Shown here: in pieces, positions 37,601 through 49,678 of the stretch | How the letters are laid out: each line of letters begins with the position of its first letter | Position numbering within the stretch: position 1 is the stretch's first letter | Assembly (NCBI GenBank): GCA_023055425.1 | Contig: JALGPY010000035.1 | Span: 62,001-126,000, forward strand | Source: Linanthus parryae | Taxonomy: Eukaryota; Streptophyta; Magnoliopsida; Ericales; Polemoniaceae | Direction of reading: 5' to 3' | DNA: 64,000 bases | The notes under the pieces: model-generated | Database searches by the model: none | What the model was told of the DNA's origin: nothing | The model's input: only the letters and a program-made list of their open reading frames with translations | Program-made: the position numbers and the translations under genes

Positions 37601-39283
37601 GGTTACGTCTTGGACATAACACACATAGGCAGAGTTCCCCTTCTTCATTTGGTTGATTATTGCCAGAGCTGACACTAGTCTAATCCGAGGCTCAGTAGGA
37701 ATTCCCTGGTAGGTGATCTTTTCTCCTTTGGGTCCCCTAAATCGAACCTTCTGGTCATAGCAGTTGATAACTGCCCGATACTTTCCCAACCAATCCATTC
37801 CTAGGATCACGTCTATGCCTCCTAGATTAAATCTTATTAAGTTGGCAGGTAAGACACTGTTTAGGATTTTTAGTTCCACCCCTTCATATACAGTGTCACA
37901 AAGCGTTATTTGGCCATCAGGGGTTGCTACTGGGATGGATATACTAGATGAATTATGTAAACCCAGCTTATCAACAAATGCAGACGAAATAAAAGAAAAT
38001 GATGCGCCAGAATCAAACAGTACGAAAGCAGGGTGCTCATGAACAGAAAATGTACCCGTAACAACTCCGTGTGCAGCCTCTGCTTCAGTCTTGGTCATCA
38101 CAGCAATTCTTCCCACGTTTGCATTCTGAGTTCCTGCTCCTCCTGCTCCTGCTCCATTGTTGTTGTTTCCATATCCCGCATTACCATTTCCGATCCTGGG
38201 TTGACCTCCGTTCTGGCCTGCATTGCCTGGGTTGTAGTTCTGCTGCCTGCCATATCCATTGCCCCCATTGTTCGGGTTGCGATTCCCATTCTGTTGGTTT
38301 CCAAACTGCTGGTTGCGGGCAAAATTATTCCCATTCTGCTGGCGGTTCCCTTGATAGTTGTTCAGCTGTGGCCTCCCAAAATTACCGCCTTGGTTTATTT
38401 GTTGGTTCCCGGCTGGTTGTGAACGGCATTCATAGGATCGATGCCCCCTCTTACCGCAGTTGTTACAAGTGACAACATTCCCTGCACAATCCTCTCCTGG
38501 ATGGTTCCGTGGGCACCATTTGCAAAAATATCGCCGAACTTTCTGATTTCCAGTGTTTTGCTGGTTGCCACGATTCTGCCCTTGGTTACCTCCTCCATTG
38601 TTAGGCCTGAATTTCTGATTTCCCCTGGAAAAGTTGTTGCTTCCTCCGACCTCTTCCATCTTACGCTTCTTGCGTTTCTCTTCCTGGGTGACACGAACCC
38701 GCCAGATGTCTGCAGCTCTATCGTAGGCTTCATGAAGTGTGGAGTAAGTCCTGCTCAGTAGAGATTCTTGCAGCCTCTCGTGTAATCCACCGATGAATCG
38801 GGAAACCTTAGAATCTTCGTCAGGCACCATGTTCCCCACGAATCGTGTCAATTCTGTGAACTTCCGGAAATATTCTGTCACTGAGTCATTCCCCTGCTGC
38901 AGGTTCTGGAATTCCTGTTCCTTGCTCCTCTTCACATGATGAGGGTAAAAACGTGCTCTGAGCGCAGTTTGAAGTGCTTCCCAATCGAACTTGGGATCAG
39001 CCAGGAGTGTTTCTCGTGCATTCCTCCACCAGAGGTTTGCTTCACTCTTCAAGTAGAAGACTGCGCAATTGACTTTCTTATCATCGGGGCATTCTATTGT
39101 CTCCAGAATTTTATCCATTTCCACAATCCAGTCTTCTAATTCGACAGGATCTTCTCTCCCAGTGAACTCCATTGGTTTCATCTCAGCTACTTTCTTAGCC
39201 CAGTTAGTCCCTGTCTGTCCCCCGTTGTTCATCATCTGGGACATTTGGGTGAAGAATTGCTCCATGGAGATGTTATCAGCCAT
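34640..39283 (-). CDS. Gypsy gag-pol polyprotein with chromodomain, 1547 aa
   Basis: Starts at the ATG complementary to 39281-39283. Order: gag capsid domain (about residues 35-200); an Asn/Gly/Gln-rich basic linker with two zinc knuckles (C254-C257-H261-C266 and C273-C276-H281-C286); protease with D424-S-G; RT with [10 protein letters not shown] and FIDD at 757-760; RNase H with D906, E943, D968; integrase zinc finger H1122, H1129, C1159, C1162; integrase core D1192, D1253 (or D1255), E1289; then [12 protein letters not shown] and a C-terminal chromodomain at ~1484-1535. PR-RT-RH-INT order plus chromodomain defines a chromovirus; sequence style fits Tekay/Del. The chromodomain is thought to direct insertion to marked chromatin. 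gag and pol share one frame, as is usual in this clade. All catalytic residues are in place. It is the only intact transposon ORF in the window. Confidence 0.96.
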   Translation of the reverse strand: MADNISMEQFFTQMSQMMNNGGQTGTNWAKKVAEMKPMEFTGREDPVELEDWIVEMDKILETIECPDDKKVNCAVFYLKSEANLWWRNARETLLADPKFDWEALQTALRARFYPHHVKRSKEQEFQNLQQGNDSVTEYFRKFTELTRFVGNMVPDEDSKVSRFIGGLHERLQESLLSRTYSTLHEAYDRAADIWRVRVTQEEKRKKRKMEEVGGSNNFSRGNQKFRPNNGGGNQGQNRGNQQNTGNQKVRRYFCKWCPRNHPGEDCAGNVVTCNNCGKRGHRSYECRSQPAGNQQINQGGNFGRPQLNNYQGNRQQNGNNFARNQQFGNQQNGNRNPNNGGNGYGRQQNYNPGNAGQNGGQPRIGNGNAGYGNNNNGAGAGGAGTQNANVGRIAVMTKTEAEAAHGVVTGTFSVHEHPAFVLFDSGASFSFISSAFVDKLGLHNSSSISIPVATPDGQITLCDTVYEGVELKILNSVLPANLIRFNLGGIDVILGMDWLGKYRAVINCYDQKVRFRGPKGEKITYQGIPTEPRIRLVSALAIINQMKKGNSAYVCYVQDVTKKKNVLDEIPVVREFPDVFPDEIPGIPPHREVEFTLDLVPGTAPISKAPYRMAPVELKELKEQIQELLQKGYIRPSVSPWGAPVLFVRKKDGSLRLCIDYRELNSATIKNKYPLPRIDDLFDQLQGASVFSKIDLRSGYHQLRVAEKDIPKTAFSTRYGHYEFTVMPFGLTNAPAVFMDLMNRVMKPFLDQFVVVFIDDILVYSKNEGDHEEHLRTVLQTLRQEQLYAKLSKCDFWLDRVPFLGHIISKEGISVDPAKISAVKDWPTPKNVSEIRSFLGLAGYYRRFVKDFSKIARPLTTLTKKAVKYHWDDSCEEAFQTLKEKLTTAPVLALPNDSGEFEVYSDASKKGLGCVLMQDRRVIAYASRQLKPHEENYATHDLELAAVVFALKIWRHHLYGAVCKLYTDHRSLKYIFTQKELNNRQRRWLEIIKDYDLRIQYHEGKANVVADALSRKSSHGVNAMVILSNWLCHEFQKLNIEVVEKGTVQKLLGSLTAVPDFFEEIRNNQAGDVKLERIKKKIAAGEAKEFQIHEDGSIRYKGRWCVPQKCSEVKKKLMQEAHNTPYSVHRGGDKLYKDLKKTFWWPNMKKEVAEFVARCLTCQKVKFEHKRMGGLLQPLDVPVWKWDSVSMDFVTALPISKNGLNQIWVVVDRLTKTARFIPMKDTWNMEQRADAYVRNIVRYHGVPSSIISDRDPNFLSHFWKTLQDALGTQLKFSTAFHPATDGQTERTIQTLEDMLRACVMDFQGSWVDKLPLIEFSYNNSYHASIGMAPYEALYGRKCRSPLCWSDISETVVIGPQMIEDMTNQVRLIQQRIKAAQDRQKSYADQKRRPLEFQVGEKAFLRVSPTKGVTRFNLKGKLSPKFIGPYDVIEKIGEVAYRLDLPSNLGKVHNVFHVSQLKKYVPDPSHVLDPEPVDFDPSLNYEEQPVKILDTKTRDTRTKSVKLVKVLWTNHQTEEATWEAEEEMRKKYPHLFNEVRGSSGDVTL

Positions 39284-39699
39284 TCTTCCTGTTCAAACTT
39301 TCCTATATAGTGATAACGGAGTGGTCTATTAGTCACGCCCTACGGTACCCTTAATTTAGGTCACGGAAACTTCAGTAATCAAGCCATTAGTTCACAGTAA
39401 ACAAACCCAACATAAAATAACATGCATAGCATAACAATTCTATAATAAGGCACAAAATACTCAAGTCTGTAACTCATCCAGGATAATTCAAACTCTGCTT
39501 CCTCCTTTTCACTATAATGATCAAAGATAGTCAAAATAACTCATGAAACTTGCAAAACAGGATGTGGGTGGGCGGGAATACTCAAGACCAATCTCCTAAG
39601 CTACCCATAACCCGAACGGCTTTCCAATTTTAATTATCTTGCCCTATGTCCATTTTAAGTTGCCCTACAGGTTTTTAATTCCCTTTTTACGGATTGCCT

Positions 39700-39711
39700 G
39701 CTCTGATACCA
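39700..39711 (-). other. tRNA-iMet primer-binding site of the gypsy element
   Basis: Complement is TGGTATCAGAGC, two bases inside the 5' LTR, the standard initiator-Met site. Confidence 0.95.
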
Positions 39712-39713
39712 CC

Positions 39714-42625
39714 TGCAACAACCCCCTTATCCGGCTCGGACAAGACCGGGAGGGCGATGCTAAAAGTAATGGCGGAAATCATTAGCATAACATCCCACTT
39801 ATTTATTACATAATATTAAACATCCAAAAGTCATTAGATATTACATAAGTCTTTCCATAACTACTACACAAGGTGAGCTAGCCAACTACATCACTACTCG
39901 TGCTGAAAACCGTCTACGTGAGTCCCGTACCCTGCTATGCCATAGTCCTCAGCTCCTAAGCCTGCGGTGGGAAGGAAACAGGAACCGCAGTTTCAAAGTC
40001 AGTACAAAAGACTGAGTAAGCGACACCCAAGCATGTAAAACAGATGAAGAATGAATAACTTTTTCATTTGCAATAACTAATAATCGGAAATGAATAACAG
40101 GAATAAAATAACTTCTCTGAAACAAAAGCTCAACTGAAACTTCTCTTCTTTACTAAACTTCTTCCTTTTATAATATCCAAAACTCAGGAAAACTGTATTA
40201 TTAATCTGTGTTGATACGGGGAAGATCTTCTATACTATCACTAGCAGCCATGACCTTAAGTGCCGGCACCCCCCTAAGACTCCTCGCGGCCAGAGAGGTG
40301 AGTACATGGAGCGACCCGGCAGGTTGCGACCGGGTTAAAATAAGCGGGTCGAGAGGACGAAGCCAACACGACCAATCTAGATAAATGAAATCACAACGAT
40401 CCCCGCACAACTCTTTCCACTTTAATTAATTATGCATTAATATTATTCGTGTGACAGAAATAAACAGAGCAACTTCTGAAAATATAAGAATGTCACAATT
40501 TAACATGAAAATAAACAATAAATATTTTGAGACGAGTATAAAAACTAAAACGAGACACGAAAGGAACTAGGCTCGCAAGACTTGGCATGTTCACTTACCT
40601 TACTTTCCGTAGCAAAAGCACGTCCTAGCAGTGGCTCGGGCCTACAATAACGTCACCTACAAATCGTGTCTTCTACGTCAACAAATATCCAAATAAAATG
40701 CTATAAATCCTAAAAGAGTATTTATTTCAACTTGAACCCTATTATTTATATTTCTTATCATTTTATTACCCGCTTGTAATTTCTTAGAAATAAAACAACT
40801 CATCTATTTTTAAACAACTATTATTATTATTATTAATTTAAAAGTGATTAATAAAATTAAGAGCTATAAAAATTATACTTAAGAACTAATTATAATGACA
40901 AAGTGAGTCTCGACTATTATATTTTTAAGAAAAACTATACACGATACTATAATACTTAGAAAAGTCTAATTTTACAAGTTTAATAACTAATGTTATAGAT
41001 TTTGCAATTAAACAATATTTAATCAAAACTTTTACAAAAACGTTTCTATTTTAGTTTTAAACAACTTGTTTACTATTTCTTTAGCCGAATAAATTTTCCG
41101 AGACAAAAGCTACTATTTTTAGATATTATCTTTAAACCCAAAATTATTATTATTAGTATTATTATTAATATTATTATTTTTGGCTAAAAGTGTACTTTAA
41201 TTATATAAAATCTAATTTGTAATAAAATTCAACAAATACTCTAAATTATATTAAAACAGTTATATTAAAAGACACTAGCCACCCTAAAGTTTCTGAAAAC
41301 ATCAAACAGTCCCCCCCTTTTCAAGTTAAAATATTTCTGAAAATTACATTTTGACCCCTTTTTCAAGAACAACTCATTTTAATTCTCCAAATCCTAAATC
41401 TAGCTATCAATTTCTGGTTTTGATTGTGTATAACGAATAAGCAGAGTGTATAGCACATACCTAGGCCAAAAATGGCCGGAAACCGTTGAGATACGCGTCG
41501 GGTCGAAGTCTCGAATCGGAGTCGCCGGATTTCGAAGCTCACTCGCCGGAATTAATGGCTTCTTGGCCGGTTCTGGGTCTTCTACTGTCTTAGTCGAGAC
41601 TCTAGGAGTCTACTGGAAGCATTGGGAGAGAGTGGGTGGCGCTGGTGGTGATTTCCCGAGCTGGTCGCCGGAAACAATGGTGGCGGCGGCGGCAGTGGTG
41701 GCTTCCGCTACTGCTGCTGCTACTGTCTGGTTTCTCCGACCCCTCCTGAGCTCTCAACCAAGTAAGAGAGGCTGAGAGAGAGAGAGACGAAGAGGGGAGA
41801 GAGGGTGGTGGTGAAGTGGGTCTTCTTGATGGTTGACCCGACGGGAACCACGACGGTGGTGGCGGCTCTGCTCCTCTCTGTTAGTGGCAGTCTAGGTGGT
41901 CTTCGAACAGAGGGGGAGTGAGAGTGAGAGAAACAGAGGGTTGAGGTGGAGTGATGTTGAGCTTGGTGGTCCTTGCTGCCGGAAACAATGGCGGCAGTGG
42001 TGGATGGGGGTGGCTGCCTCTCTTCCTCCGCTGATGCTGCTGTTCTCTGGTGGCAGGTAGGTGGAGGGAGAGAGTGAGAGATGAATGTGGTGATGGTGGT
42101 GGGTTTTGCCGATACTTCAACAATGGTGGCGGTGATGATGATGACGGTAGTGAAGGTGGTGGTGGTGGCTACTGGTGGCTGTGAGGAGTAGGGCTGCTGG
42201 TGAAGGCTTTATATAGCCTAGGTGACTTGGTGGCCAAGGAGTTGAGGGCGGTGGTGAAGCCCGAAGGTGTTGGGGGCGGTGAGGGTTTGGAGGCGGCTTG
42301 GGTTTCTTTGCCGTGAAGAAGAGTTTTGGTGAAAGTGTGAGAGAGGGAGGAGTTGTAGGGTGTGGTTGAGGTACTAGGGCTAATAGTGATTCGGTGTGGC
42401 AATCACACCTACTTTCGCGGTGGTCGGGTACGTGTTAATACTACGATTTTAACTAAAACTACGAATTGCTATCGTATTAATTCACGATTGTGATTCTAGT
42501 AACTATTTTAAAATTTTCTTGTAAATAAAACTCTAAAATATATTTAAACATTATTTTGTCACTAAAATTGTTATTATGCTATTATAATGACTATTTTACC
42601 CCTGCTAATTAAACGGGGTATTACA
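39714..42625 (-). repeat. 5' LTR of the gypsy element
   Basis: 2912 bp, equal in length to its partner, one difference seen (A at 42034). It is expected to carry the promoter for the minus-strand gag-pol transcript. Confidence 0.95.
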
Positions 42626-42630
42626 GTTAG

Positions 42631-42855
42631 CCCATTTCTTCCTTTCAAATATGTTATTTACTTTATTATTCGGTATGCCCGAGATGTTTAACTTTAAGAC
42701 TGAGGCGTGGTGCTGTTTAGTTTGTCTTTTTCATGTTCCTGTACTTGAAATTTGTACTCCCGTGTGTTAATTGTGTTCATATTGTTGGTGTTGCATGTTA
42801 CTTGAAATTTGTATTCCTTTCCTTCGTGCTCACCTTTTAGGAGTTCAAAATAACA
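42631..42855 (+). other. Harbinger spacer between ORF1 and transposase
   Basis: AT-rich sequence after the gypsy target duplication. It holds a 19-base copy of the ORF1 end (GGCGTGGTGCTGTTTAGTT at 42704-42722, also at 31350-31368), a small duplication already present in the Harbinger. Confidence 0.6.
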
Positions 42856-44980
42856 ATGTTGGAAGATGAGACATCAGAAGAAGATGAGATAATTTCTATT
42901 GCCAATACCAACCACAATAGGAAGATGAAAATCATATTGGCATGCACAATGGCAGCTTTGGAAGCAGGTAGATTGTTGCTTCAGCCGAAGTCAAGACAAA
43001 ACTCCATTTTAACAGGTAACGTATGGGTATGGCAGACACTAGATGGTCACCCTGAGGTATGGTGGAATATGTTACGTATGAAACGCGAGTGCTTCCTAGA
43101 TTTATGCAAGACACTGGTTGATACTTGTGGGCTGAAGTAGTCGAATAGTGGGTTGCGAGTTGAAGAGAAAGTTGCAATGTTTGTGTATTGTTTAGCCCAT
43201 GGTTATCGCAACCGTTTGCTGCAAAATGAATTTCAACACTCTGGGGAAACTATCAGTCGCATTGTGCATGAAGTGTTAGATGCCATGGATCACTTTGCTA
43301 GTGCAATGTTGAAATCTGTGCCTTGTGGAGAAAGAACTCGTAGACACCTTGAGTCTCGTTCGTTCTATCGCCCTTTCAAGGTATATATTATAATCACGTA
43401 TTCTGGTCGCAAAATTTATTTCACAACTTATTCTTTAACTTTATCATTAATATCATAATTGCATTGGAGCTGTTGACGGAACTCATGTAATGATCAAAGG
43501 GTTGCCAGAGGGCCAAGTTGGAGCCTACTATGGGAGGAAAGGAACACCAACACAAAACATTATGGCTGTTTGCGATTTCCACCTCACTTTCACCTATGTA
43601 TCTGCAGGGTGGGAGGGCTCCTTGCACGATTCAAAAAAATTCAGCTCTGTGATAACAGACCCGAGGAAAAATTTCCCACATCCTCCTCCAGGTACACTTA
43701 TTTTCAGCTTTGTGATATCATTATTTTGCTACATTATTTTCAGCTTGGCATATAGTACATTATTTTGCTAGTGTCAACATCTAATTTAGTAAGAGTTCTA
43801 CAAATATCATATAGAATTAGTGTGTGTTTATGTTGCTTTTCTAGCTAGCAGATCTGTATCAATTGGTATATGCAATCTTCTATCTTCTGGTTAATGTTGG
43901 TTCTTTATTATGAGTATTCCTTTGAGATGCTAGTGGTATCATCCATCATTTTGTACTTGAGTTGGATTCTGGTATCTTTGATCTTCAAGAAACTGATGTT
44001 TGGATTCCACTCTAGATGGTAGTGGTTTGGTGGTTTTGAGCTGTTTGATCGACTAATCTGATCCAATTGATTAGAATGGCAATTGCAATTTAGAATTGTA
44101 CACTTCTAAGTGTCTTCGGCCTTCTGAGTGTCTTCTGATCGGTCTGCATTTTCTCTTACAACTTGCATGACATTATGTTGCCAATGATGTTAACCGATTT
44201 GAATCGGGTATTATTCATACACGATGGAGGAGCATAATACTGATTGGCAATCACTATGACTTAGCCAGTTCACTGAGGTCTTGGTCTGAGTCTCCAGTTT
44301 GCGTTTGCTTCATGGAGGTTAACTGATTTCAATATGACTTAGGCATTATGTTGTCAATGATGTTAACTGATTTCAATATAGTTTGTGTTTGCTTCATGGA
44401 GTAAATTCATCAGTTGGTATTGGCATGATCATTAGAGAAATTTTTATAAGTAGACTACTTGAATAGCACCAGTAACATTTCTTTGAACTTGTCCATCATT
44501 GTTTCACCAACACTTATACTACTTCTGTAATTATTTGTGTTACTTATGTCTTTATATATTAATTATTTATTCTTTTAATTTTAACTCTACATATTACTTA
44601 ACAGAAAATATTACTTGGTAGATGCTTGATATCCGTCTAAGAAAGGATATCTCGGTCCATACAAAGGTGAAAGGTATCACCACCAAATATTTCGTGGAGG
44701 GTTGCGTCCAAGAAATGCAAAAGAGCGATTCAACAGAGCACATTCCTCATTACGAAGTGAGATTGAAAGGACTTTTGGCGTGTGGAAGAAGATGTGGGCA
44801 TTCTTAGAGAATATGCCTCAGTATCGTGGTTTCGATCTGGTGCGACTAGTTTGTGCAAGTATGGCCCTTCATAACTTTATAAGACGTCATGGTCTTGATG
44901 ACGAACATTTCAAGAGGCAGACGACCAAGGTGAAGATTATCCGTACGAGGTTTCAGAAGATGAAGCAGATTTGGAACTAG
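42856..44980 (+). pseudogene. Harbinger DDE transposase, inactivated
   Basis: Exon 1 (42856-43380) has the helix-turn-helix-like N-terminal part (WWNMLRMKRECFLDLC, then YRNRLLQNEFQHSGETISRIVH). The second block (43457-43691) holds CIGAVDGTHV with the first catalytic Asp and GWEGSLHDSKKF with the second. The third (44605-44980) holds EIERTFGVWKKMW with the Glu and ALHNFIRRHG. This is the HARBI1-type DDE nuclease order. Defects: TAG at 43138, TGA at 44627 (in a YLVDAGYP-type motif, Gly codon lost), no AG acceptor before block 2 (AT at 43455-43456), and a phase mismatch between blocks 2 and 3. The intron 43692-44604 is long for the family. It is a dead gene whose parts remain readable. Confidence 0.85.
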
Positions 44981-45528
44981 GTGACATGGATGGAAGCGTT
45001 ACGATGTGGCATAGCTGATGCACTTTCCCGTCAAAGAACTCGCAGTCAAAACAATAGTTAAATTAGATAGGGTTCTCCTGTTTTGGTGCTTTTATATTTA
45101 TGTTCATTGTGTTTGTTTTTGGAATGGAAGTGTTATGATGTGTCATAACTTGTGTTCATTTGGAACTAGCAATTCGAAGAGCTGTTGCTATTTTTTTGGT
45201 TGGGTATGAAAGTTTGATTTTTCCATTTACTTTTTTGTTCGATTCAAGTATGAAAATATGATTTTTTAGATGTCAAAAATATCGTTATTTTTTTTTGAAA
45301 AGAAGAGAGAATTTTCATAGATAATCAACCCAAAAGAAACAAGCTAAAGATAGAGGGCAAAACCTAGTCCCTCTACACAACCACCTAGCTAAAAACATAA
45401 GCGTTTAGATATTAATTACAAAAGCTTGTTTTTAAAACTACCCATATGAAAAGTACAAGATAAGCTACAAAGAGAAGAACTAATGATCTGGAAGTCCTTC
45501 ATCTTTCTCCTACACAGACCCGGGCATT

Positions 45529-48500
45529 TCAAACCTTCTCCTGCATGGGCTCCTTCAACTGCTGTAGAAGATGATAAACACAGGAGCTGCTAATGTAAAG
45601 CTTAATATGATTGAAGTTTCTATTTTGAAGTAAATGAACAACATCAAAAATGGTGTCTAAGATTTTGTTAGGGAAGTCCCCAACCGCTTGAGTTTTCTGG
45701 GAAAAGAGAGTCCTTCCATGATCATGAGCAAAGCAGTGAACCATCTTCTCCTTCTTATGCTTTGAAGTCCAGACCAGGATCTCAATATTTTCTTCTTCGC
45801 AGCCCCTGTTTCCCAAACTGATCTCTTTTTTCTGGACTTCCATCTGTTGGTCTTGCATCTGTTTAGTTTCCAGAATCCAGGCCTCAAGAAATTGACTGGC
45901 CAACACTTTGGCTCTAAACAAAGAAGAAGGGAAATCACAGTTTTCATTATGGTCATCTTTTTTGAAGACCAGGGAATTCCTATAAAGCCATGTAGACCAG
46001 GTGATGGCTCCAATCCAACAGAGCTTCTTTGGGTAGTCTTGCATGCCAGGGTTAGAGAGAAAATTCAGAAGTAGATCTTTTAAGCTGATAGAATTCGAGA
46101 AGGAAATATCAGAAAAGGTCCAAAGAGGCTGCACAAGAGCACAGTGTAGGAAGAGATGATCCACATTTTCCTCATGTAATTTACAGAGGGGACAAAACTT
46201 AGGATGAGACTGCCAAAATTTACTAAGCATTTTATTTGTTGGGAGTTTATCATTTAAAGCTTGCCACAGGAAGAAAAGAATTTTAAAAGGAAGTTTCATC
46301 TTCCAAAAGGTTTTCCATGGGAAGTTCAAGATGATGCCCTTCCACTCCTCAGCCTTAGCACTCACAAGCTTTCCACATAAATCTTCTCTAAACAAGTGCT
46401 TGTAAGCAGAAGCCACAGAGAAGTCCCCAAATAAAGAAAAGGAGCATTTAAATGTATCAGGTTGGTTTGTTCTAGCAAGGGGGATGGAAACAATTTGCTT
46501 CCTGAGCCACTGGGGTAAAAGTCTAAGCTTTTCATCCTTCCAAGTCATTTTACCAGAGCTATCAATGTAAATCCAGTCAATCACCCTTTCATCATCTTCA
46601 AATTGAAGGTTACTAAGAGAGGACAGGGGAGGAGTATCAGGAATCCATTTGTCCTGCTTAACCCTAATCAACATTGCATTTCCCACATCTCTCTGTAATC
46701 CCTGGCTGACTACATGTCTGACAGAGGAGAAGCTGGTCCAAACCTTAGAAGCTTTTTGGAATGTCTTTCTATCAAGAAAGTCTTTCCTTTTGCAGTATCT
46801 GGAGTAGAAATACTTGGAAATTAAATTGTTACGATCTGCAACAATTCTCCAAGTTTGCTTAGTCAAGAGAGCCTTATTCATAAGGTGGGGAGACTTAATA
46901 TTTAAGCCCCCCATATTATAAGGCCTACACATATGCTTCCAAGCTACCCAATGAATACCCTTTTGAGAGGAAGGCTTCTTCCAGATAAAGGAAACCATGA
47001 TTTGGTTAATTCTTCTAATGCTCCTAGGAGGGAACTTAACATCTGAGAAAGGGTAAACAAGAAGGCTGGAGAGGACAGATTTGACCAGAGTAAGTCTGCC
47101 AGCCTTGTTAAGGTGGAAGCCTTTCCAACCAGCACATATATCCTCAATTTTGGTAAGGGCCTGAGAAACAAGAGAATCTGTACAAATCCCTAGTTCCACA
47201 GGAACTCCTAAGTATTGACCTAAATTATCCCTAGTGTTAATATTCAGTTGGGCAGCCAGGACCATTTTTGTGTGGAAAGAGCAGGTTGGGCTGACAGTTA
47301 AGCCTGATTTGTTAAAATTTATAACCTGTCCTGATTGGTTACAGTAGTCATCAAAGATTTTCCTTAAGTTGTGGCCTAAGCACTCCTCAACTTTGAAGAA
47401 AAAGATTGAATCATCTGCAAACTGCAGATGTGTTATAGAAGGGCCATTTGGAGAGTGTTGGATTCCTGTTATAAGCTTATCCTCTTCAGCTCTTACAAGG
47501 GACCAAGAAAGAGCTTCAACAATGAGGACAAAAAGGAAAGGGGAAAGGGGATCACCTTCCATGAGGCCACAGGTTGGGTAGAAGTACTCAGAGAGGGAGC
47601 CATTTATGTTAATGGCAAGAGAGGAGGTTGTGACACATCCCATAACAAGCCTAATAAAAGGGTCAGGAAAGCCAAACCTCCTCATGGTATGCTGAAGAAA
47701 TTCCCACCTGACCCTGCCAAAAGCTTTTGACATATCAATTTTCAGACATCCAAACGCCTCATTGTTAGGATGATTTCCTTTAGTAATGAAATGCATGAGG
47801 TCAGTGGCAAAAGCTGAATTGCCATGTATTAATCTTCCTGGAATAAACCCAGATTGAGACTCCCTGACAATGCTAGAAATAAGCTGTTTAATCCTATTTG
47901 CCAGAACCTTGGATATAATTCTGTATATCACATTGGTGAGGCTTATGGGTCTGAAGTCCTGAACAACCTCTGGATTATCTTTCTTGAGAATCAGAACAAC
48001 AATAGTTCTGTTAGTTTCCCTTAACATAAAACCAGAATTAAGATAGGACGGCACAACACTGATTACAGAAGAGGAGATAATGGGCCAGAATTTTTGGAAG
48101 AAGATAGGAGGAATGCCATCTGGCCCTGGGGCTTTCAAAGGACTCATAGAAAATGCTGCTTCTTTTACCTCCTTAGCCGTGAAGGTCTTTTGAAGGTAAG
48201 AGACCTGCTGGGGCTTCAAGGAGGTACCAATATGGTTTAGTATTGGGAAATCACATCTATTTTATGATCTTAAGCAGGTTGGAAAGTCTCTTGAAAGTAA
48301 AAGAGGAATTATTTCATGATGTCCTCTTGACTGGTAAGGTCATGGCCCTGCCTGGACTTAATGGCCCAAATGTGATTTCTGTGTCTTCTGATCGTTGTTG
48401 AGGCATGGAAAAATTTGGTATTTCTATCACCATACCTAAGCCATTTACGATGGGCTCTTTGTGCCCAATAAATCTCTTGATCAAGCAAAAGTTGGTCAAA

Positions 48501-49479
48501 CGTGCTTTTTGATCTAAGGAAGCTCTCTAGAGCACAAGGATCAGGCAGTTGATTTTGATAATGAAGCGTTGCTCTTCTGGCAGTCTCAATTTGAGCTACC
48601 AAGGAGCCACTGTGTTTAGACCAAAGACTCAAGGTCCTGACCCCTATCTTAAGCAGTTGTTGCAACTTGAAAGGGGCGATCCAGGAACCTCAAGAGACCA
48701 GATGAACTTAACCAAATCATGGCAGGCCTGATGACGAGTCCACCATGCTTCAAACTTGTAAAGCCTTCTGGTTGGGACAATCCTAGGTTGGGTGTTGAGC
48801 AGGATAGGACAGTGGTCAGAGGAGTGGAAGCCAAGGTTCTGTTGGGTGCTATAAGGAAAGGCGTCCAGCCACTGCAGGTTAATCCAAGCCCTATCCAATC
48901 TTTCAAAAGTAGGTGTTGAAATGGTTCTGTTGTTTGTCCAGGCAAACCAGGGTCCTATGTTCTTTACTTCAACCAAACCCCACCCCCTCAGGTAATCACG
49001 AAGAATTTCCGAACCTTGATCTAAGTTTTTATTTGGACCCATCTTATCCTCACACGAGAGAATTTGATTAAAATCCCCCATTAGAAGGAGGGGGAGGTTT
49101 ATTTGATGGATTCTAGAGTCTAGATCCATCCAAAAACTTCTCTATCCTTCAGGTTTGGTGGACCATAGATGAAACCCACCATGCAATGGCCTACTAAATG
49201 TAGGTCCAAACAAAGGAGAAGAAGGTGGGGAGAAGAGAAGACTATATCAGCCTTGATCGAGGGGCGCCAACCAACCTATAAACCCCCGGAGCTACCCACA
49301 GAGTCGACCCCAAAAGATTTTAACCCTAACTTTCTGAGTTTAGAATTGACATAATTTACCGAGTGTTTAGTTTCAGATAGAAAGATGAAAGAGGGATCAA
49401 AAGTTTTAGTCAACTTAGAAATGTCACGAACTGCAGGGCGTTGACCAAGACCTCTGCAGTTCCAGGCTATGGCGTTCAT
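45529..49479 (-). pseudogene. LINE ORF2: endonuclease and reverse transcriptase, frameshifted
   Basis: Starts with MNAIAWNCRGLG (ATG complement of 49477-49479), the usual start of a plant L1 AP-type endonuclease. Catalytic segments follow: FLSETK, LLLMGDFNQIL, RLDRAW and HSSDHCPIL. An in-frame TAG lies at about 49268 and a base is missing in a T-run near 49137; two more frame changes fall near 48650 and 48300. From 48219 to 45529 one 896-codon open stretch holds the RT: KAPGPDGIP, FRPISLTN, IDMSKAFGRV, GDPLSPFLF and FADD (residues 267-270 of that stretch), then a zinc-binding tail CPLC...HLFLHC. The conserved Asp of the KAFD motif is Gly168. The last ~90 residues look like an RNase H fold without its acidic residues. 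Confidence 0.88.
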
Positions 49480-49678
49480 GGCTATCGTGGAGGTTGTTGC
49501 GGGACAACCTTCCTAAACCCATTGCTAAAAGGGGATGTGCTATTGTTACCATGCAAAATCCTAGAACAAGAAGAAGGCTCAGAGAAAGGTAGAAGCCTAT
49601 TCCTAGGACAAGTAAAATTACACATTAAGGACGAAATCAAACAAGTACCCGGGGGATTAATTAGATGATGAACAGGGT

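Larger units (their letters stand above)
31371..42625 (-). mobile_element. Young, apparently intact Ty3/gypsy chromovirus (Tekay/Del type)
   Basis: 11,255 bp flanked by exact GTTAG duplications (31366-31370 and 42626-42630). LTRs 31371-34282 and 39714-42625 are both 2912 bp; the only difference I found is C at 33691 against A at 42034. Primer site complementary to tRNA-iMet at 39700-39711, polypurine tract at 34283-34299 (on the minus strand AAGGGGGGAAGAA). One uninterrupted gag-pol ORF ends in a chromodomain. All parts needed for retrotransposition are present, so it may be or recently was active. It sits inside Harbinger, right at the stop codon of ORF1. Confidence 0.96.

Noticed and set aside
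35565..39332. Plus-strand ORFs opposite the gypsy gag-pol
   Set aside because: Shadows of the intact minus-strand ORF; none shows a domain.
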